Shown here: positions 1 to 8,362 of the stretch, piece by piece
Numbering within the stretch: position 1 is the first letter of the stretch
Layout: every line of letters begins with the position of its first letter
From: Paramesorhizobium salinisoli
Lineage (GTDB): Bacteria > Pseudomonadota > Alphaproteobacteria > Rhizobiales > Rhizobiaceae
NCBI RefSeq assembly: GCF_003335045.1
Contig: NZ_QOZG01000005.1
Coordinates: forward strand, 248,001-312,000
Length of the DNA stretch: 64,000 nucleotides
Direction: 5' to 3'
Position numbers and translations under genes: made by a program
The notes under the pieces: model-generated
What the model was told of the DNA's origin: nothing
What the model saw: only the letters and a program-made list of their open reading frames with translations
Database searches by the model: none

Positions 1-1595
1 TGACGGATCTCGGCGATGAGATTACCGATACCAGCGGCGGGGGCATATGGGATGCGGCGGGTGAAGGCTTCTTCTACACCCGCGTCGACGACAATCATCG
101 CCCCTCGAAGCTCTTTTATCACAAAATAGGCGCGGCCCAGCAGGATGACCGGCTGATCTATGAGGAAACGGATCCCGGCTTCTTCATGAGCGTCGGCGGC
201 AGCATTCTCGACGATTTCATCTTTATCGCTATCGGCGATCACGAAACGTCGGAGGAGTGGATCATTCCGGCGAACGATCCCACGGCCAAGCCGAGGCTGG
301 TGAGCAAGCGCGAAACCGGTGTGGAATACAACCTTACCGAAGGCGGGGACGTCTTCTTCATCCTGACCAACATCGATGGCGCAAAAGATTTCAAGATCAT
401 GAGCGCGCCCGTCGATGCGCCAGAACGTGAAAACTGGACGGAAGTGGTGCCGGAAAAGCCCGGAACGATCATCCTCAACCATTCGGCCTATCGCGATTTT
501 CTCGTCTGGCTGGAGCGTGACCAGGGTTTGCCGCGCATCCTCATCCGCAATCGCAGGACGGGTGAAGAACACGCCATCGATTTCGACGAAGAGGCCTATT
601 CGCTGGGGCTCATGGGAAGTGCCGAATACGATACGGACGTCATCCGTTTCTCCTATTCCTCGATGACGACACCGGCTCAGGAATACGATTACAATATGCG
701 TACCCGCGAGCGCACGCTCCTCAAGACGCAGGATGTTCCCTCCGGGCACAATCCCGAGGATTACGTGACGAGACGGCTTCTGGCACCGGCGCGGGATGGC
801 GAGCTCGTCCCCGTCTCGATCCTCTATCGCAGGGATACGCCGCTCGACGGCACGGCGCCCTGCCTGCTCTATGGCTATGGCTCCTATGGCATGACCATGC
901 CGGCGAGTTTCAACACCGGTTGCCTTTCCCTCGTCGATCGCGGCTTCGTCTATGCCATCGCCCATATCCGCGGCGGCAAGGACAAGGGTTTTGCCTGGTA
1001 TGAAAATGGCAAGCGCGACAAGAAGATCAACACGTTCACCGATTTCATCGCTGTGGCCGAACATCTGGTCGCCGAGAAATTCACTGGGCATGACCGCATC
1101 GTCGCGCATGGCGGCTCGGCCGGCGGCCTGCTGATGGGCGCGATCGCCAATATGGCGCCGCAGGCTTTCGGCGGAATCATCGCCGAGGTGCCTTTTGTCG
1201 ATGTGCTCAACACTATCCTTGACGAAACCCTGCCGCTGACGCCGCTCGAATGGCCGGAATGGGGAAATCCCATTATTTCGGAAGCGGACTATCGCTATAT
1301 CGCCTCCTATTGCCCCTATTCCAATGTCAGCGCGAAAGCCTATCCGCCTATCCTGGCCGCAGCCGGCCTGACCGACCCGCGCGTTACCTATTGGGAACCG
1401 GCGAAGTGGGTTGCCAAGCTCAGGGCGTTGAAGACGGACGAAAACCCTGTCCTGTTCCGCATCAACATGGATGCAGGCCATGCCGGCGCTTCGGGGCGTT
1501 TCTCACGGCTTGAGGAGGTCGCCCATAATTATGCCTTCGCATTGAAAGTCACGGGGAAAACGGCGGCAAGCGTGGCCGGGAAGGCTGCAGCTTAG
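1..1595 (+). CDS. ptrB: Oligopeptidase B (S9 family), 5' end cut by the window
   Basis: Serine peptidase of the prolyl oligopeptidase family; oligopeptidase B cleaves short peptides after Arg or Lys, normally in the cytoplasm. The open frame runs in from the window edge (first whole codon at base 3), with family-typical sequence before the first internal ATG at 186. About 531 residues are present of the roughly 700 usual, so part of the N-terminal beta-propeller is missing. The alpha/beta-hydrolase domain is complete: nucleophile Ser in GGSAGG (codon 1116-1118), Asp in GLTDPRV (codon 1374) and His in DAGHAG (codon 1479). The family call is secure. The exact Arg/Lys specificity is inferred from overall similarity to PtrB. 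Confidence 0.92.
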   Translation, partial: TDLGDEITDTSGGGIWDAAGEGFFYTRVDDNHRPSKLFYHKIGAAQQDDRLIYEETDPGFFMSVGGSILDDFIFIAIGDHETSEEWIIPANDPTAKPRLVSKRETGVEYNLTEGGDVFFILTNIDGAKDFKIMSAPVDAPERENWTEVVPEKPGTIILNHSAYRDFLVWLERDQGLPRILIRNRRTGEEHAIDFDEEAYSLGLMGSAEYDTDVIRFSYSSMTTPAQEYDYNMRTRERTLLKTQDVPSGHNPEDYVTRRLLAPARDGELVPVSILYRRDTPLDGTAPCLLYGYGSYGMTMPASFNTGCLSLVDRGFVYAIAHIRGGKDKGFAWYENGKRDKKINTFTDFIAVAEHLVAEKFTGHDRIVAHGGSAGGLLMGAIANMAPQAFGGIIAEVPFVDVLNTILDETLPLTPLEWPEWGNPIISEADYRYIASYCPYSNVSAKAYPPILAAAGLTDPRVTYWEPAKWVAKLRALKTDENPVLFRINMDAGHAGASGRFSRLEEVAHNYAFALKVTGKTAASVAGKAAA

Positions 1596-1686
1596 GACAG
1601 CATTAGCCACATCGGGCGGTACAGGAACATTTGGACATAATCGCTGTTATCATGTGCAACATCCTGTACCTGAAGGTTTCGAGGCC

Positions 1687-2016
1687 ATGAAACATTTCGC
1701 TTTCGCTGTTCTCCTGGGATCGGCCACGATCCTGCAATCATTCGGCACTTTCTCGGCAGCCGAGGCCGCCGTTCTCAAGAATGTGAGCGAATATGCCGGC
1801 CAACGCTGCAATACGCCGCCGCGCGGCAGCGGCGTGATCGTCGGCATCTTCAGCGGCGTGAAGGAGTCGCCCTTCATCAGCGACGACGATGCCCGCGTTC
1901 CGGTCGACCGCTTCCGCTGCTTCACCTCGATGGATGAATGCAGGGGCTGGCTCTATACGATGCAGAGCAAATACGACGCCGGCGCCCCGCGCGCGGTATC
2001 CTGCCGGAGGCGTTGA
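1687..2016 (+). CDS. Small secreted cysteine-containing protein, unknown function
   Basis: A 109-residue protein starting MKHFAFAVLLG, with a typical signal peptide that ends near the Ala-rich stretch SAAEAA. The mature part is about 85 residues with four cysteines (QRC, FRC, DEC, VSC), which suggests two disulfide bonds in the periplasm. An in-frame ATG 33 bases upstream would put a non-hydrophobic leader before the signal peptide, so the internal start at 1687 is preferred. The gene ends 2 bases before the stop of the convergent cytochrome gene. I do not recognise a family with confidence. It resembles the short exported DUF-type proteins common in Rhizobiales. Confidence 0.6.
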   Translation: MKHFAFAVLLGSATILQSFGTFSAAEAAVLKNVSEYAGQRCNTPPRGSGVIVGIFSGVKESPFISDDDARVPVDRFRCFTSMDECRGWLYTMQSKYDAGAPRAVSCRRR

Positions 2017-2018
2017 CC

Positions 2019-2957
2019 TCAGTTGGAGGGATAGCCATCCGGATGGCCCGGGATAGCCTTGAGATAGGCGGCGATGGCCTCACGGTCGCTGGCGGGCAGC
2101 TTGCTCATATTCGCCACGACATCGGTCATGGAACCGCCGAGTGAATCGAAATCCGGGGTAAAACCGCTTTCCAGCGCATAAGCGATATCGCTTTCGCTCC
2201 AGTCCGAGATACCGCCCTCCCCGCCGGTGATGTTTGGAATGGTGCCCTGTTTGCCGCCGGGACCGATTTCGGGCGACACGGATCCAGCCATCCAACGTGA
2301 TTTGTCGAGCCCGCCGATTTCATTGCGCGGCGTATGGCATTCACCGCAGTGCCCGGGCCCTTCGACCAGATATTGCCCGCGCTTCACCGCGTCGGAAGCA
2401 TTGGCTAATGTCACCACCGGTTCCGGCGAGAGATAGAGCCGCTTCCACAGGCCTATCCCGCGGCGAATGTTAAAGGGAAAGCCGAGCCTGTGCGGGCCTG
2501 CCACATGATCGGACGGCGGCAAGGTCTTCAAATAGGCGAAGAGATCGGCAACGTCCTGCGGCCGCATGCGGGTATAGGACGTATAGGGGAAGGATGGGTA
2601 GAGATGGCTACCGTCCGGCGCGACGCCCTCAAGCATCGCGTCGGCAAAGTTCTCCAGCGTCCAGCCACCTATCCCCTTTTCCGACGGCGATATGTTGGGG
2701 GCGACGAAGGTGCCGAAGGCGGAGACGATCTCGCGTCCTCCGGCCAGCACCAGCCTTGCGTCGCCTTCCGATCCCGGCGCGGCATGGCAGGAGGTGCAGC
2801 CGCCGGCCCAGAACATCCTTTCGCCATTCACGGGATCGCCCGGCGCAAGGCTTGATAGCACCTGCGCATCGACGCGCTGCGGCGCAGACAGGAACCAGAA
2901 ACCGGCTGCCGCGACGGCAGCGAGGATGGCGACAGAGGCGATCAGTTTTCGCCGCAT
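2019..2957 (-). CDS. Membrane-anchored diheme cytochrome c
   Basis: A 312-residue protein with an N-terminal hydrophobic segment (about residues 5-24) acting as signal or anchor, followed by two cytochrome c domains. The heme-attachment motifs CTSCH and CGECH are both intact. The layout matches the cytochrome subunit of periplasmic dehydrogenases and similar electron shuttles to the terminal oxidase; the electron donor cannot be read from the sequence. The start at MRRKLIAS (2957) is preferred over an upstream ATG because AAGGA sits just before it and the hydrophobic segment follows at once. It lies 26 bases after the cytochrome c' gene on the same strand, so the two are probably cotranscribed. 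Confidence 0.85.
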   Translation of the reverse strand: MRRKLIASVAILAAVAAAGFWFLSAPQRVDAQVLSSLAPGDPVNGERMFWAGGCTSCHAAPGSEGDARLVLAGGREIVSAFGTFVAPNISPSEKGIGGWTLENFADAMLEGVAPDGSHLYPSFPYTSYTRMRPQDVADLFAYLKTLPPSDHVAGPHRLGFPFNIRRGIGLWKRLYLSPEPVVTLANASDAVKRGQYLVEGPGHCGECHTPRNEIGGLDKSRWMAGSVSPEIGPGGKQGTIPNITGGEGGISDWSESDIAYALESGFTPDFDSLGGSMTDVVANMSKLPASDREAIAAYLKAIPGHPDGYPSN

Positions 2958-2983
2958 GACATTCCTTGCCGGGCCTTGCCGGG

Positions 2984-3421
2984 TTAGTTCTTCTTCACGC
3001 GGAAGTCCTGATGACATCCGCTGCAATTGGCCGCCACTGTCTTGAACTGGGCTCTTAAACTGTCGAGATCCTTGGGGTCAGCCGCAGCGGCAGCGGCGGC
3101 ATCGGCCTCGAACTTATCGGCCTTGGCCTTGAAACCCGGCATGTCCTCCCAGATCTTCGGCGATGCGGTGGTTTCCCCGGTATCGGAGCCTTCGGGGAAC
3201 AACGCATCGACATCGATCTTCTGGGCAAATTCATTGAGCTTGGTCAATGCACCCGAAGCAGCGGCGGCGTCGAAGGGCTTCTCGCCCTTTATCATCGGAG
3301 CGATGACGCCAACCGACTTCCCGATCCCCTTCATCAATGCCTGGCGGTCGGCCACGGCATCCGCATGAGCGAGACCGGCGGAAGCGATGAGAAGAGCGGC
3401 GACACAGATCAATTTGCGCAT
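2984..3421 (-). CDS. Cytochrome c' / c-556 family protein
   Basis: A 145-residue periplasmic monoheme cytochrome. It has a cleavable signal peptide (MRKLICVAALLIASAGLAHA), an all-helical body rich in Ala, Lys and Asp, and a single heme motif CSGCH close to the C-terminus. A C-terminal CxxCH in a four-helix bundle is the signature of the cytochrome c'/c-556 family. The start at 3421 has a strong GGAGGA ribosome-binding site; a longer reading frame exists but would bury the signal peptide. It is the first gene of a likely two-gene unit with the downstream diheme cytochrome, suggesting they pass electrons to each other. That pairing is inference. Confidence 0.88.
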   Translation of the reverse strand: MRKLICVAALLIASAGLAHADAVADRQALMKGIGKSVGVIAPMIKGEKPFDAAAASGALTKLNEFAQKIDVDALFPEGSDTGETTASPKIWEDMPGFKAKADKFEADAAAAAAADPKDLDSLRAQFKTVAANCSGCHQDFRVKKN

Positions 3422-3535
3422 GAATTCCTCCAGAATCGACAGGCAGTGTATTTCTGGAGCCATAGTGTGACATTTCATGCGACCAGGGACCTCACACCTC
3501 CGTGATATACCTGACCGTTCCAGTCATCTTGCAAA

Positions 3536-3563
3536 GAAAAACCCCGGCAGAACCGGGGCTTTT
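3536..3563 (-). terminator. Rho-independent terminator downstream of sodB
   Basis: On the minus strand the sequence reads AGCCCCGG, loop TTCTG, CCGGGG, then a run of five T. It lies about 35 bases after the sodB stop codon, as expected for its terminator. Confidence 0.85.
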
Positions 3564-3598
3564 CGGAGTGGTCTCGCAATGAAACCCAAACAGGCCGA

Positions 3599-4198
3599 TT
3601 ACGATGCCTTTTCGTAGAGCTCGAGGACGTAGTCCCAGTTGACGAGGCTGTCGACGAAGGCTTCGAGATATTTCGGGCGGGCGTTGCGGTAATCGATATA
3701 ATAGGAATGTTCCCACACATCGACGCCGAGAATCGGGGTGGCGCCGTGGACGAGCGGGTTTTCACCGTTCGGCGTCTTGGAAATCTCCAGCTTGCCGTTC
3801 TTGACCGACAGCCAGGCCCAGCCGGAGCCGAACTGCGTGGCGCCAGCGGCGAGGAAGTCTTCGCGGAACTTGTCGTAGCCGCCGAGATCGGAATCGATGG
3901 CCGCCTGCAGCTTGCCCGGCAATTTCTTGCCGCCGCCGCCCTTCTTCATCCAGTTCCAGAAATGGATATGGTTGTAGTCCTGGCCGGCGTTGTTGAAGAT
4001 GCCCTGGTTCTTGCCATAGCTCTCCTTGACGACGTCTTCGAGGCTCTTGCCTTCGAGACCCGAGCCTTCCAGAAGCTTGTTGAGGTTGGTCACATAGGCC
4101 TGATGGTGCTTGTCATGGTGATATTCCAGCGTCTCGCGCGACATGAACGGAGCAAGCGCATCATAATCATACGGCAGTGCGGGCAATTCAAAAGCCAT
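3599..4198 (-). CDS. sodB: Superoxide dismutase [Fe]
   Basis: A 199-residue cytosolic superoxide dismutase that converts superoxide to hydrogen peroxide and oxygen. The N-terminal helical domain has the first metal ligand in EYHHDKHH (His27) and the second in YNHIHFW (His77). The C-terminal domain carries the signature DVWEHSYY with Asp160 and His164. Gln73 in NAGQDYNH, rather than a Gly or His at that position, points to the iron type, although metal choice in this family is not always predictable. The length is normal. It stands alone with its own terminator, so it is likely monocistronic. The upstream 4199-4408 region carries no other gene. Confidence 0.95.
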   Translation of the reverse strand: MAFELPALPYDYDALAPFMSRETLEYHHDKHHQAYVTNLNKLLEGSGLEGKSLEDVVKESYGKNQGIFNNAGQDYNHIHFWNWMKKGGGGKKLPGKLQAAIDSDLGGYDKFREDFLAAGATQFGSGWAWLSVKNGKLEISKTPNGENPLVHGATPILGVDVWEHSYYIDYRNARPKYLEAFVDSLVNWDYVLELYEKAS

Positions 4199-4408
4199 GG
4201 GAACTCTCCTCTAATCTGACTGCAAACAGGCGCGGCGATGACCTGCCTGAAACATCATGCAACAGCTACATAGGCCGCCTCATTCCACCGGGCAATGCTT
4301 AAGGCAGGAATGAGAACCTAATATTATCGAATTCGGGGGACGATCATTCCGGTTTGAGATGACAGGGGAATGGACCCCACGCATTCGGGGCTCGAGAGAA
4401 AGACGGTC

Positions 4409-5062
4409 ATGAACTATTCCACCTATGTGTTCGATGCCTATGGCACGTTGTTCGATGTGCATGCGGCGGTGAGGCGGCATGCCGACAGGATTGGGCCCGA
4501 CGGGCAATTGCTCTCGGAACTGTGGCGCGCCAAACAGCTGGAATATTCCTGGGTGCGAACGCTGATGGGCGCCTATACGGATTTCTGGGCATTGACCGAA
4601 CAGGCGCTCGACTTCGCCTTCAGCAAGGTGCCGAGCGCCGATCGCAAGCTGCGCAGCGCGCTGCTCGACGCCTATTGGCAGCTCGACTGCTATCCGGAAG
4701 TACCCGCCGTTCTCAAGGCGCTGAAGGCCAGGGGGGCGCGGCTCGCCATCCTCTCCAACGGGTCGCAGGCCATGCTGGACGCGGCGGTGAAATCGGCCGC
4801 GCTGGATATCGTGCTGGATGAAGTCTTCTCGGTCGAAACCGTGCGGCGCTTCAAGACCGCTCCGGAAGTCTACGATCTGGTGACGACCGAATGGCGGCTC
4901 TATCCTGACGCGATTTCCTTCCAGTCGTCCAATCGCTGGGATGTCGCAGGGGCGGCCAAGTTCGGGTTCCGAACCGTCTGGATCAACCGCAGCAGCCAGC
5001 CGGACGAGTATTTCGACTATGCGCCATCGTTGATATTGCCGGATCTGAAACAACTGGCCTGA
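4409..5062 (+). CDS. Haloacid dehalogenase type II (HAD superfamily)
   Basis: A 217-residue HAD-like hydrolase. Motif I is FDAYGTLFD with nucleophile Asp9, motif II is LSNGS, a conserved Lys lies in the RRFKTAPEVY stretch, and the closing motif is SSNRWDVAGA. This set is characteristic of L-2-haloacid dehalogenases, which hydrolyse 2-haloalkanoic acids to 2-hydroxy acids with inversion. Many close relatives act on other small substrates, so the reaction is a family-level call. The start at 4409 (MNYSTYVF) places the nucleophile at the usual position; an in-frame ATG 39 bases upstream adds only a polar leader. No operon partner is visible. Confidence 0.88.
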   Translation: MNYSTYVFDAYGTLFDVHAAVRRHADRIGPDGQLLSELWRAKQLEYSWVRTLMGAYTDFWALTEQALDFAFSKVPSADRKLRSALLDAYWQLDCYPEVPAVLKALKARGARLAILSNGSQAMLDAAVKSAALDIVLDEVFSVETVRRFKTAPEVYDLVTTEWRLYPDAISFQSSNRWDVAGAAKFGFRTVWINRSSQPDEYFDYAPSLILPDLKQLA

Positions 5063-5285
5063 TGCTCATCACCGAGATGTGAACAGGGAGGCAGCCATTG
5101 GAGATGGCCATCCCGGACCTATTTGTTGCAGGAAAGCAACATCTTCGGCGGAGCCATCTTTGTGCCTGATTCTTACCGGCGCGAGGCCATATTCCTCGTG
5201 CGATAAGCATCTTCTGGCGACCCGGTTGCTATTCGTTAACCCTAAGAAGGTTATAAAATCCTCCCTCCACAAGTCTGGTTCTAGA

Positions 5286-5996
5286 ATGGAAAATGTTCTT
5301 TCTCGCCGCTCGTTCCTGACGGCAATGACCGTTACCGCCGCAGCCGGCCTTTCAGGCTGCGCGCAACTTCGCCAGGACGTTCCCGTTATCAATGTCGGCT
5401 TTGACGGCCGACCGCTTTCGCCCCAGGAAAGCGTCGATTCCGCGATGGGGCCATACGCGGCCATGTACGGCCCGATGGAAGACGGCGGTTTTCAACTACC
5501 GGCCATCCCCATAGACAAGATGCAGAAGCAGTATCTGCGGCAGATCGTCAGCGATCCGACGGGAGAACAGCCGGGCACGGTGGTGGTCGATACGGCCAAC
5601 CGCTTCCTCTATCTCGTCCGCGAGGGTGGCCAGGCGATCCGCTACGGCGTCGGCATCGGGAAAGAAGGTTTCGCCTGGTCCGGTCGCGCCATCATCCAGT
5701 GGAAGCGCAAATGGCCGACCTGGACCCCGCCGGAAGAGATGATCGGCCGCCAGCCGGAACTGGCGCAGTACAGCGCCGCCAATGGCGGCATGCAACCCGG
5801 CCTGCAGAACCCGCTCGGCGCGCGCGCGCTCTACATCTTCAAGGACGGCAAGGACACGCTCTACCGCCTGCACGGCTCGCCGGAATGGTGGTCCATCGGC
5901 AAGGCGGTTTCTTCAGGCTGCGTGCGCCTGATCAACCAGGACATCATCGATCTCTACGACCGGGTTCCGGCGAAGACGCCTATTCTGGTTATGTAA
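5286..5996 (+). CDS. L,D-transpeptidase (YkuD domain), predicted lipoprotein
   Basis: A 236-residue cell-envelope enzyme. The N-terminus has a twin-arginine-like RRSFL and a lipobox LSGC (Cys25), so it is predicted to be exported and lipid-anchored. The YkuD catalytic domain spans about residues 97-236 with HGSPEWW (His196) and SSGCVRL (nucleophile Cys212). Such enzymes make 3-3 peptidoglycan cross-links or attach outer-membrane proteins to peptidoglycan; which of these applies is not visible. The long upstream in-frame extension has no signal peptide, so the ATG at 5286 is chosen. A strong bidirectional hairpin follows the stop. Confidence 0.92.
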   Translation: MENVLSRRSFLTAMTVTAAAGLSGCAQLRQDVPVINVGFDGRPLSPQESVDSAMGPYAAMYGPMEDGGFQLPAIPIDKMQKQYLRQIVSDPTGEQPGTVVVDTANRFLYLVREGGQAIRYGVGIGKEGFAWSGRAIIQWKRKWPTWTPPEEMIGRQPELAQYSAANGGMQPGLQNPLGARALYIFKDGKDTLYRLHGSPEWWSIGKAVSSGCVRLINQDIIDLYDRVPAKTPILVM

Positions 5997-6003
5997 ACAT
6001 ACA

Positions 6004-6032
6004 AAAACTCGCCGGGGAAACCGGCGAGTTTT
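6004..6032. terminator. Bidirectional rho-independent terminator
   Basis: Perfect 12-bp inverted repeat AAAACTCGCCGG / CCGGCGAGTTTT with a 5-base loop. It lies between the stop of the L,D-transpeptidase and the stop of the convergent ATPase gene. The A-tract and T-tract allow it to end transcription from both sides. Confidence 0.92.
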
Positions 6033-6056
6033 CACGCAAAGCTCCAACTACAATCT

Positions 6057-7571
6057 TCAGCGCTTCAAACTGCCCAGAACGCCGCGCACCAGCGCCCTGC
6101 CGAGCGAAGAGGCAACGGAACGCGCGACGGATTTCACCGCCGCTTCCACCACTGTCTGGCGACCGGAGGAGCGGGATCCGCCGCCGAGTGCGCTTTCCAG
6201 CATGCCGCCCCAGCCGCCACCCGCATTCTCGCTGTCGGTCTTCATCTTGTCCTGCGCGGCGGCGATCTCCTGCGCGCGGCGCTGAAGGATTTCATAAGCG
6301 GATTCCGGATCGACCGCCTGGTCGTACAGTCCGGCAACCGGGCTTGCGGCCATGATCTTCGCGCGCTCGTCCGGCGCCAGCGGGCCGATGCGCGATGCCG
6401 GTGGCCGCATCAGGGTGCGCTGGACGATAGAGGGCACGCCCTTGTTCTGAAGCGTTGAAATCAGGGCCTCGCCGGTGCCCAGATTTGTGATCGCCTTGAA
6501 GGTATCGAAATCCGGGTTCGGGCGGAATGTGTCGGCCGCTGTCTTCACGGCGTTGGTCTCGCGCGGGGTATAGGCGCGCAAAGCGTGCTGCACGCGGTTG
6601 CCCAACTGCGCAAGAACCGTTTCCGGCACGTCGAGCGGGTTCTGCGTAACGAAATAGACACCGACACCCTTCGAGCGGATGAGGCGAACCACCTGCTCGA
6701 CGCGATCGAGCAGCGCCTTGGGCGCCTCGTTGAAGAGCAGATGCGCCTCATCGAAGAAGAACACCAGCCGCGGCTTGTCGGGATCGCCCACTTCGGGCAG
6801 TTCCTCGAACAGCTCCGAGAGGAGCCAGAGGAGGAATGTCGAATAGAGGCGCGGGTTCATCATCAGCTTGTCGGCGGCAAGCACGTTGACGACGCCGCGC
6901 CCGTTGGTCGTCGTGCGCATGATATCGGCGATTCGGAGCGCCGGCTCACCGAAGAACTTGGTGCCGCCCTGCTGCTCCAACACCAGAAGCGAACGCTGGA
7001 TGGCGCCGACCGACGTCTTGTTGACATTGCCGTATTTGATGGAAAGTTCGGCTGAGCGTTCGGCGACATTCGTCAGCAGCGCCTGCAGGTCCTTCATGTC
7101 GAGAAGCAGAAGGCCTTCCTCGTCGGCTATGCGGAAAGCGATATTGAGCACGCCTTCCTGCGCCTCGGTCAGGTCCATCAGGCGCGACAGCAGAAGCGGG
7201 CCCATTTCGGTAATGGTGGCCCGGATCGGATGGCCCTGTTCGCCGAAAATATCCCAGAAAATTGTCGGCGCCGCCTCGAATTCATAGGGATCGAGCTTCA
7301 CCTCCTCTGCCCGCTTGAGCAGGAAATCCTTCGGTTCGCCCTTGGCCGCGATGCCTGACAGATCACCCTTGATGTCGGCACAGAAAACCGGAACGCCGGC
7401 ATCGGAAAAGCCCTGCGCCAGAATCTGGAGACTGACGGTCTTGCCCGTACCCGTCGCACCGGTCACGAGACCATGGCGGTTGCCATATTGAAGCAGAAGC
7501 GATTCCGGCTGCTGATAGCTATCGTCGGGCTTCCGGCTTGCGCCAAGAAAAATCCTGTCTTCGGCGAGCAT
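6057..7571 (-). CDS. HerA/FtsK-like ATPase, DUF853 (YjgR-type)
   Basis: A 504-residue P-loop ATPase of the DUF853 family, matching the size and layout of E. coli YjgR. The Walker A motif is GATGTGKT (residues 38-45), and a Walker B with LVFFFDEAHLLF lies in the middle. The C-terminal tail is Ala/Gly/Ser-rich and basic. Family members belong to the HerA/FtsK DNA-pumping clan, but a defined physiological role for DUF853 is not established. The start at 7571 is supported by the AGGAGAGG ribosome-binding site. A longer frame exists upstream but lacks family-like sequence. It appears monocistronic and shares a terminator with the convergent upstream gene. Confidence 0.88.
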   Translation of the reverse strand: MLAEDRIFLGASRKPDDSYQQPESLLLQYGNRHGLVTGATGTGKTVSLQILAQGFSDAGVPVFCADIKGDLSGIAAKGEPKDFLLKRAEEVKLDPYEFEAAPTIFWDIFGEQGHPIRATITEMGPLLLSRLMDLTEAQEGVLNIAFRIADEEGLLLLDMKDLQALLTNVAERSAELSIKYGNVNKTSVGAIQRSLLVLEQQGGTKFFGEPALRIADIMRTTTNGRGVVNVLAADKLMMNPRLYSTFLLWLLSELFEELPEVGDPDKPRLVFFFDEAHLLFNEAPKALLDRVEQVVRLIRSKGVGVYFVTQNPLDVPETVLAQLGNRVQHALRAYTPRETNAVKTAADTFRPNPDFDTFKAITNLGTGEALISTLQNKGVPSIVQRTLMRPPASRIGPLAPDERAKIMAASPVAGLYDQAVDPESAYEILQRRAQEIAAAQDKMKTDSENAGGGWGGMLESALGGGSRSSGRQTVVEAAVKSVARSVASSLGRALVRGVLGSLKR

Positions 7572-7810
7572 GTCTCGTCCTCTCCTTGTTGCGTCATCAT
7601 CCGGAGCGCAGCGAGCGTCCAGAGGACCCTTTTCTTCGGTATAGTGCGGGTTGCGGATGCGGACAATCATGAATTGGACGACATGACAGGTCGACATGAT
7701 TGGCCCGCTGAATTGGCGAGCCGAAAAAGCCCCGACGCCTGTGCTGCCCGCTTGCATTCGCCGGCACCGGATGCATATTACGTAAACGTAACATTTTTTG
7801 GAGAGAACCC

Positions 7811-8179
7811 ATGGACGAACTCGTCGCGCGCATCACTTCCAATGTCGGCATCGATCCCGCCACGGCCACGAAGGCGGTCGGACTGATCCTGGCATTCCTG
7901 CAGAAGGAAGGCCCTGCGGACAAGGTCGCAGCGCTGATCGCCGCCATTCCGGGCGCGCAGGAAGCCATTACGGAAGCCAGCAGCCAGGGCGGCGGCTTCC
8001 TGTCCGGCATGATGGGCGGCGTCATGGGTCTCGGTACCCAGCTGATGGGCGCAGGTCTCGGCATGAGCGAGATTTCAGGGGTTTCGAAGGAAACCATCGC
8101 CTATGCACGGGAGAAGGCCGGGGCAGGCCCGGTGGACGCCGTGGTCGATTCGATTCCCGGCCTCAGCCAGTTCGTATAA
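7811..8179 (+). CDS. Small helical protein of the DUF2267/DUF2780-like type
   Basis: A 122-residue protein, mostly helical, with a Gly/Met-rich centre (GGGFLSGMMGGVMGLG). The N-terminal half (ELVARITSNVGIDPATATKAVGLILAFLQKEG) and the C-terminal GPVDAVVDSIPGLSQF resemble short DUF2267/DUF2780-type proteins of unknown function. There is no signal peptide or clear membrane segment. GGAGAG precedes the ATG by 8 bases and a strong terminator follows, so it is a single-gene unit. No function is assigned; the family link is by eye only. Confidence 0.65.
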   Translation: MDELVARITSNVGIDPATATKAVGLILAFLQKEGPADKVAALIAAIPGAQEAITEASSQGGGFLSGMMGGVMGLGTQLMGAGLGMSEISGVSKETIAYAREKAGAGPVDAVVDSIPGLSQFV

Positions 8180-8205
8180 GACACGGCACGTTCCAAATCT
8201 CGAAA

Positions 8206-8229
8206 GGCAGCCTCGCGGCTGCCTTTTTT
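8206..8229 (+). terminator. Rho-independent terminator
   Basis: GGCAGCC, loop TCGC, GGCTGCC followed by six T, 27 bases after the stop codon at 8179. Confidence 0.92.
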
Positions 8230-8362
8230 GTTGCGGGCATGCCTTCTGCCCAGCCCTGTGACAAGAATGAATATTAGCCTTATGGAATGCATTTTCCTCT
8301 AAACTGTCCGTTAACCAAACATTTTTACAGAACGGACTGGGTTAATTGGGGGCAGCGACTTT

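Noticed and set aside
5122-5139. Small hairpin TGTTGC/GCAACA between the dehalogenase and the L,D-transpeptidase
   Set aside because: Six base pairs with no T-run and no further structure; not enough for a terminator or regulatory RNA.
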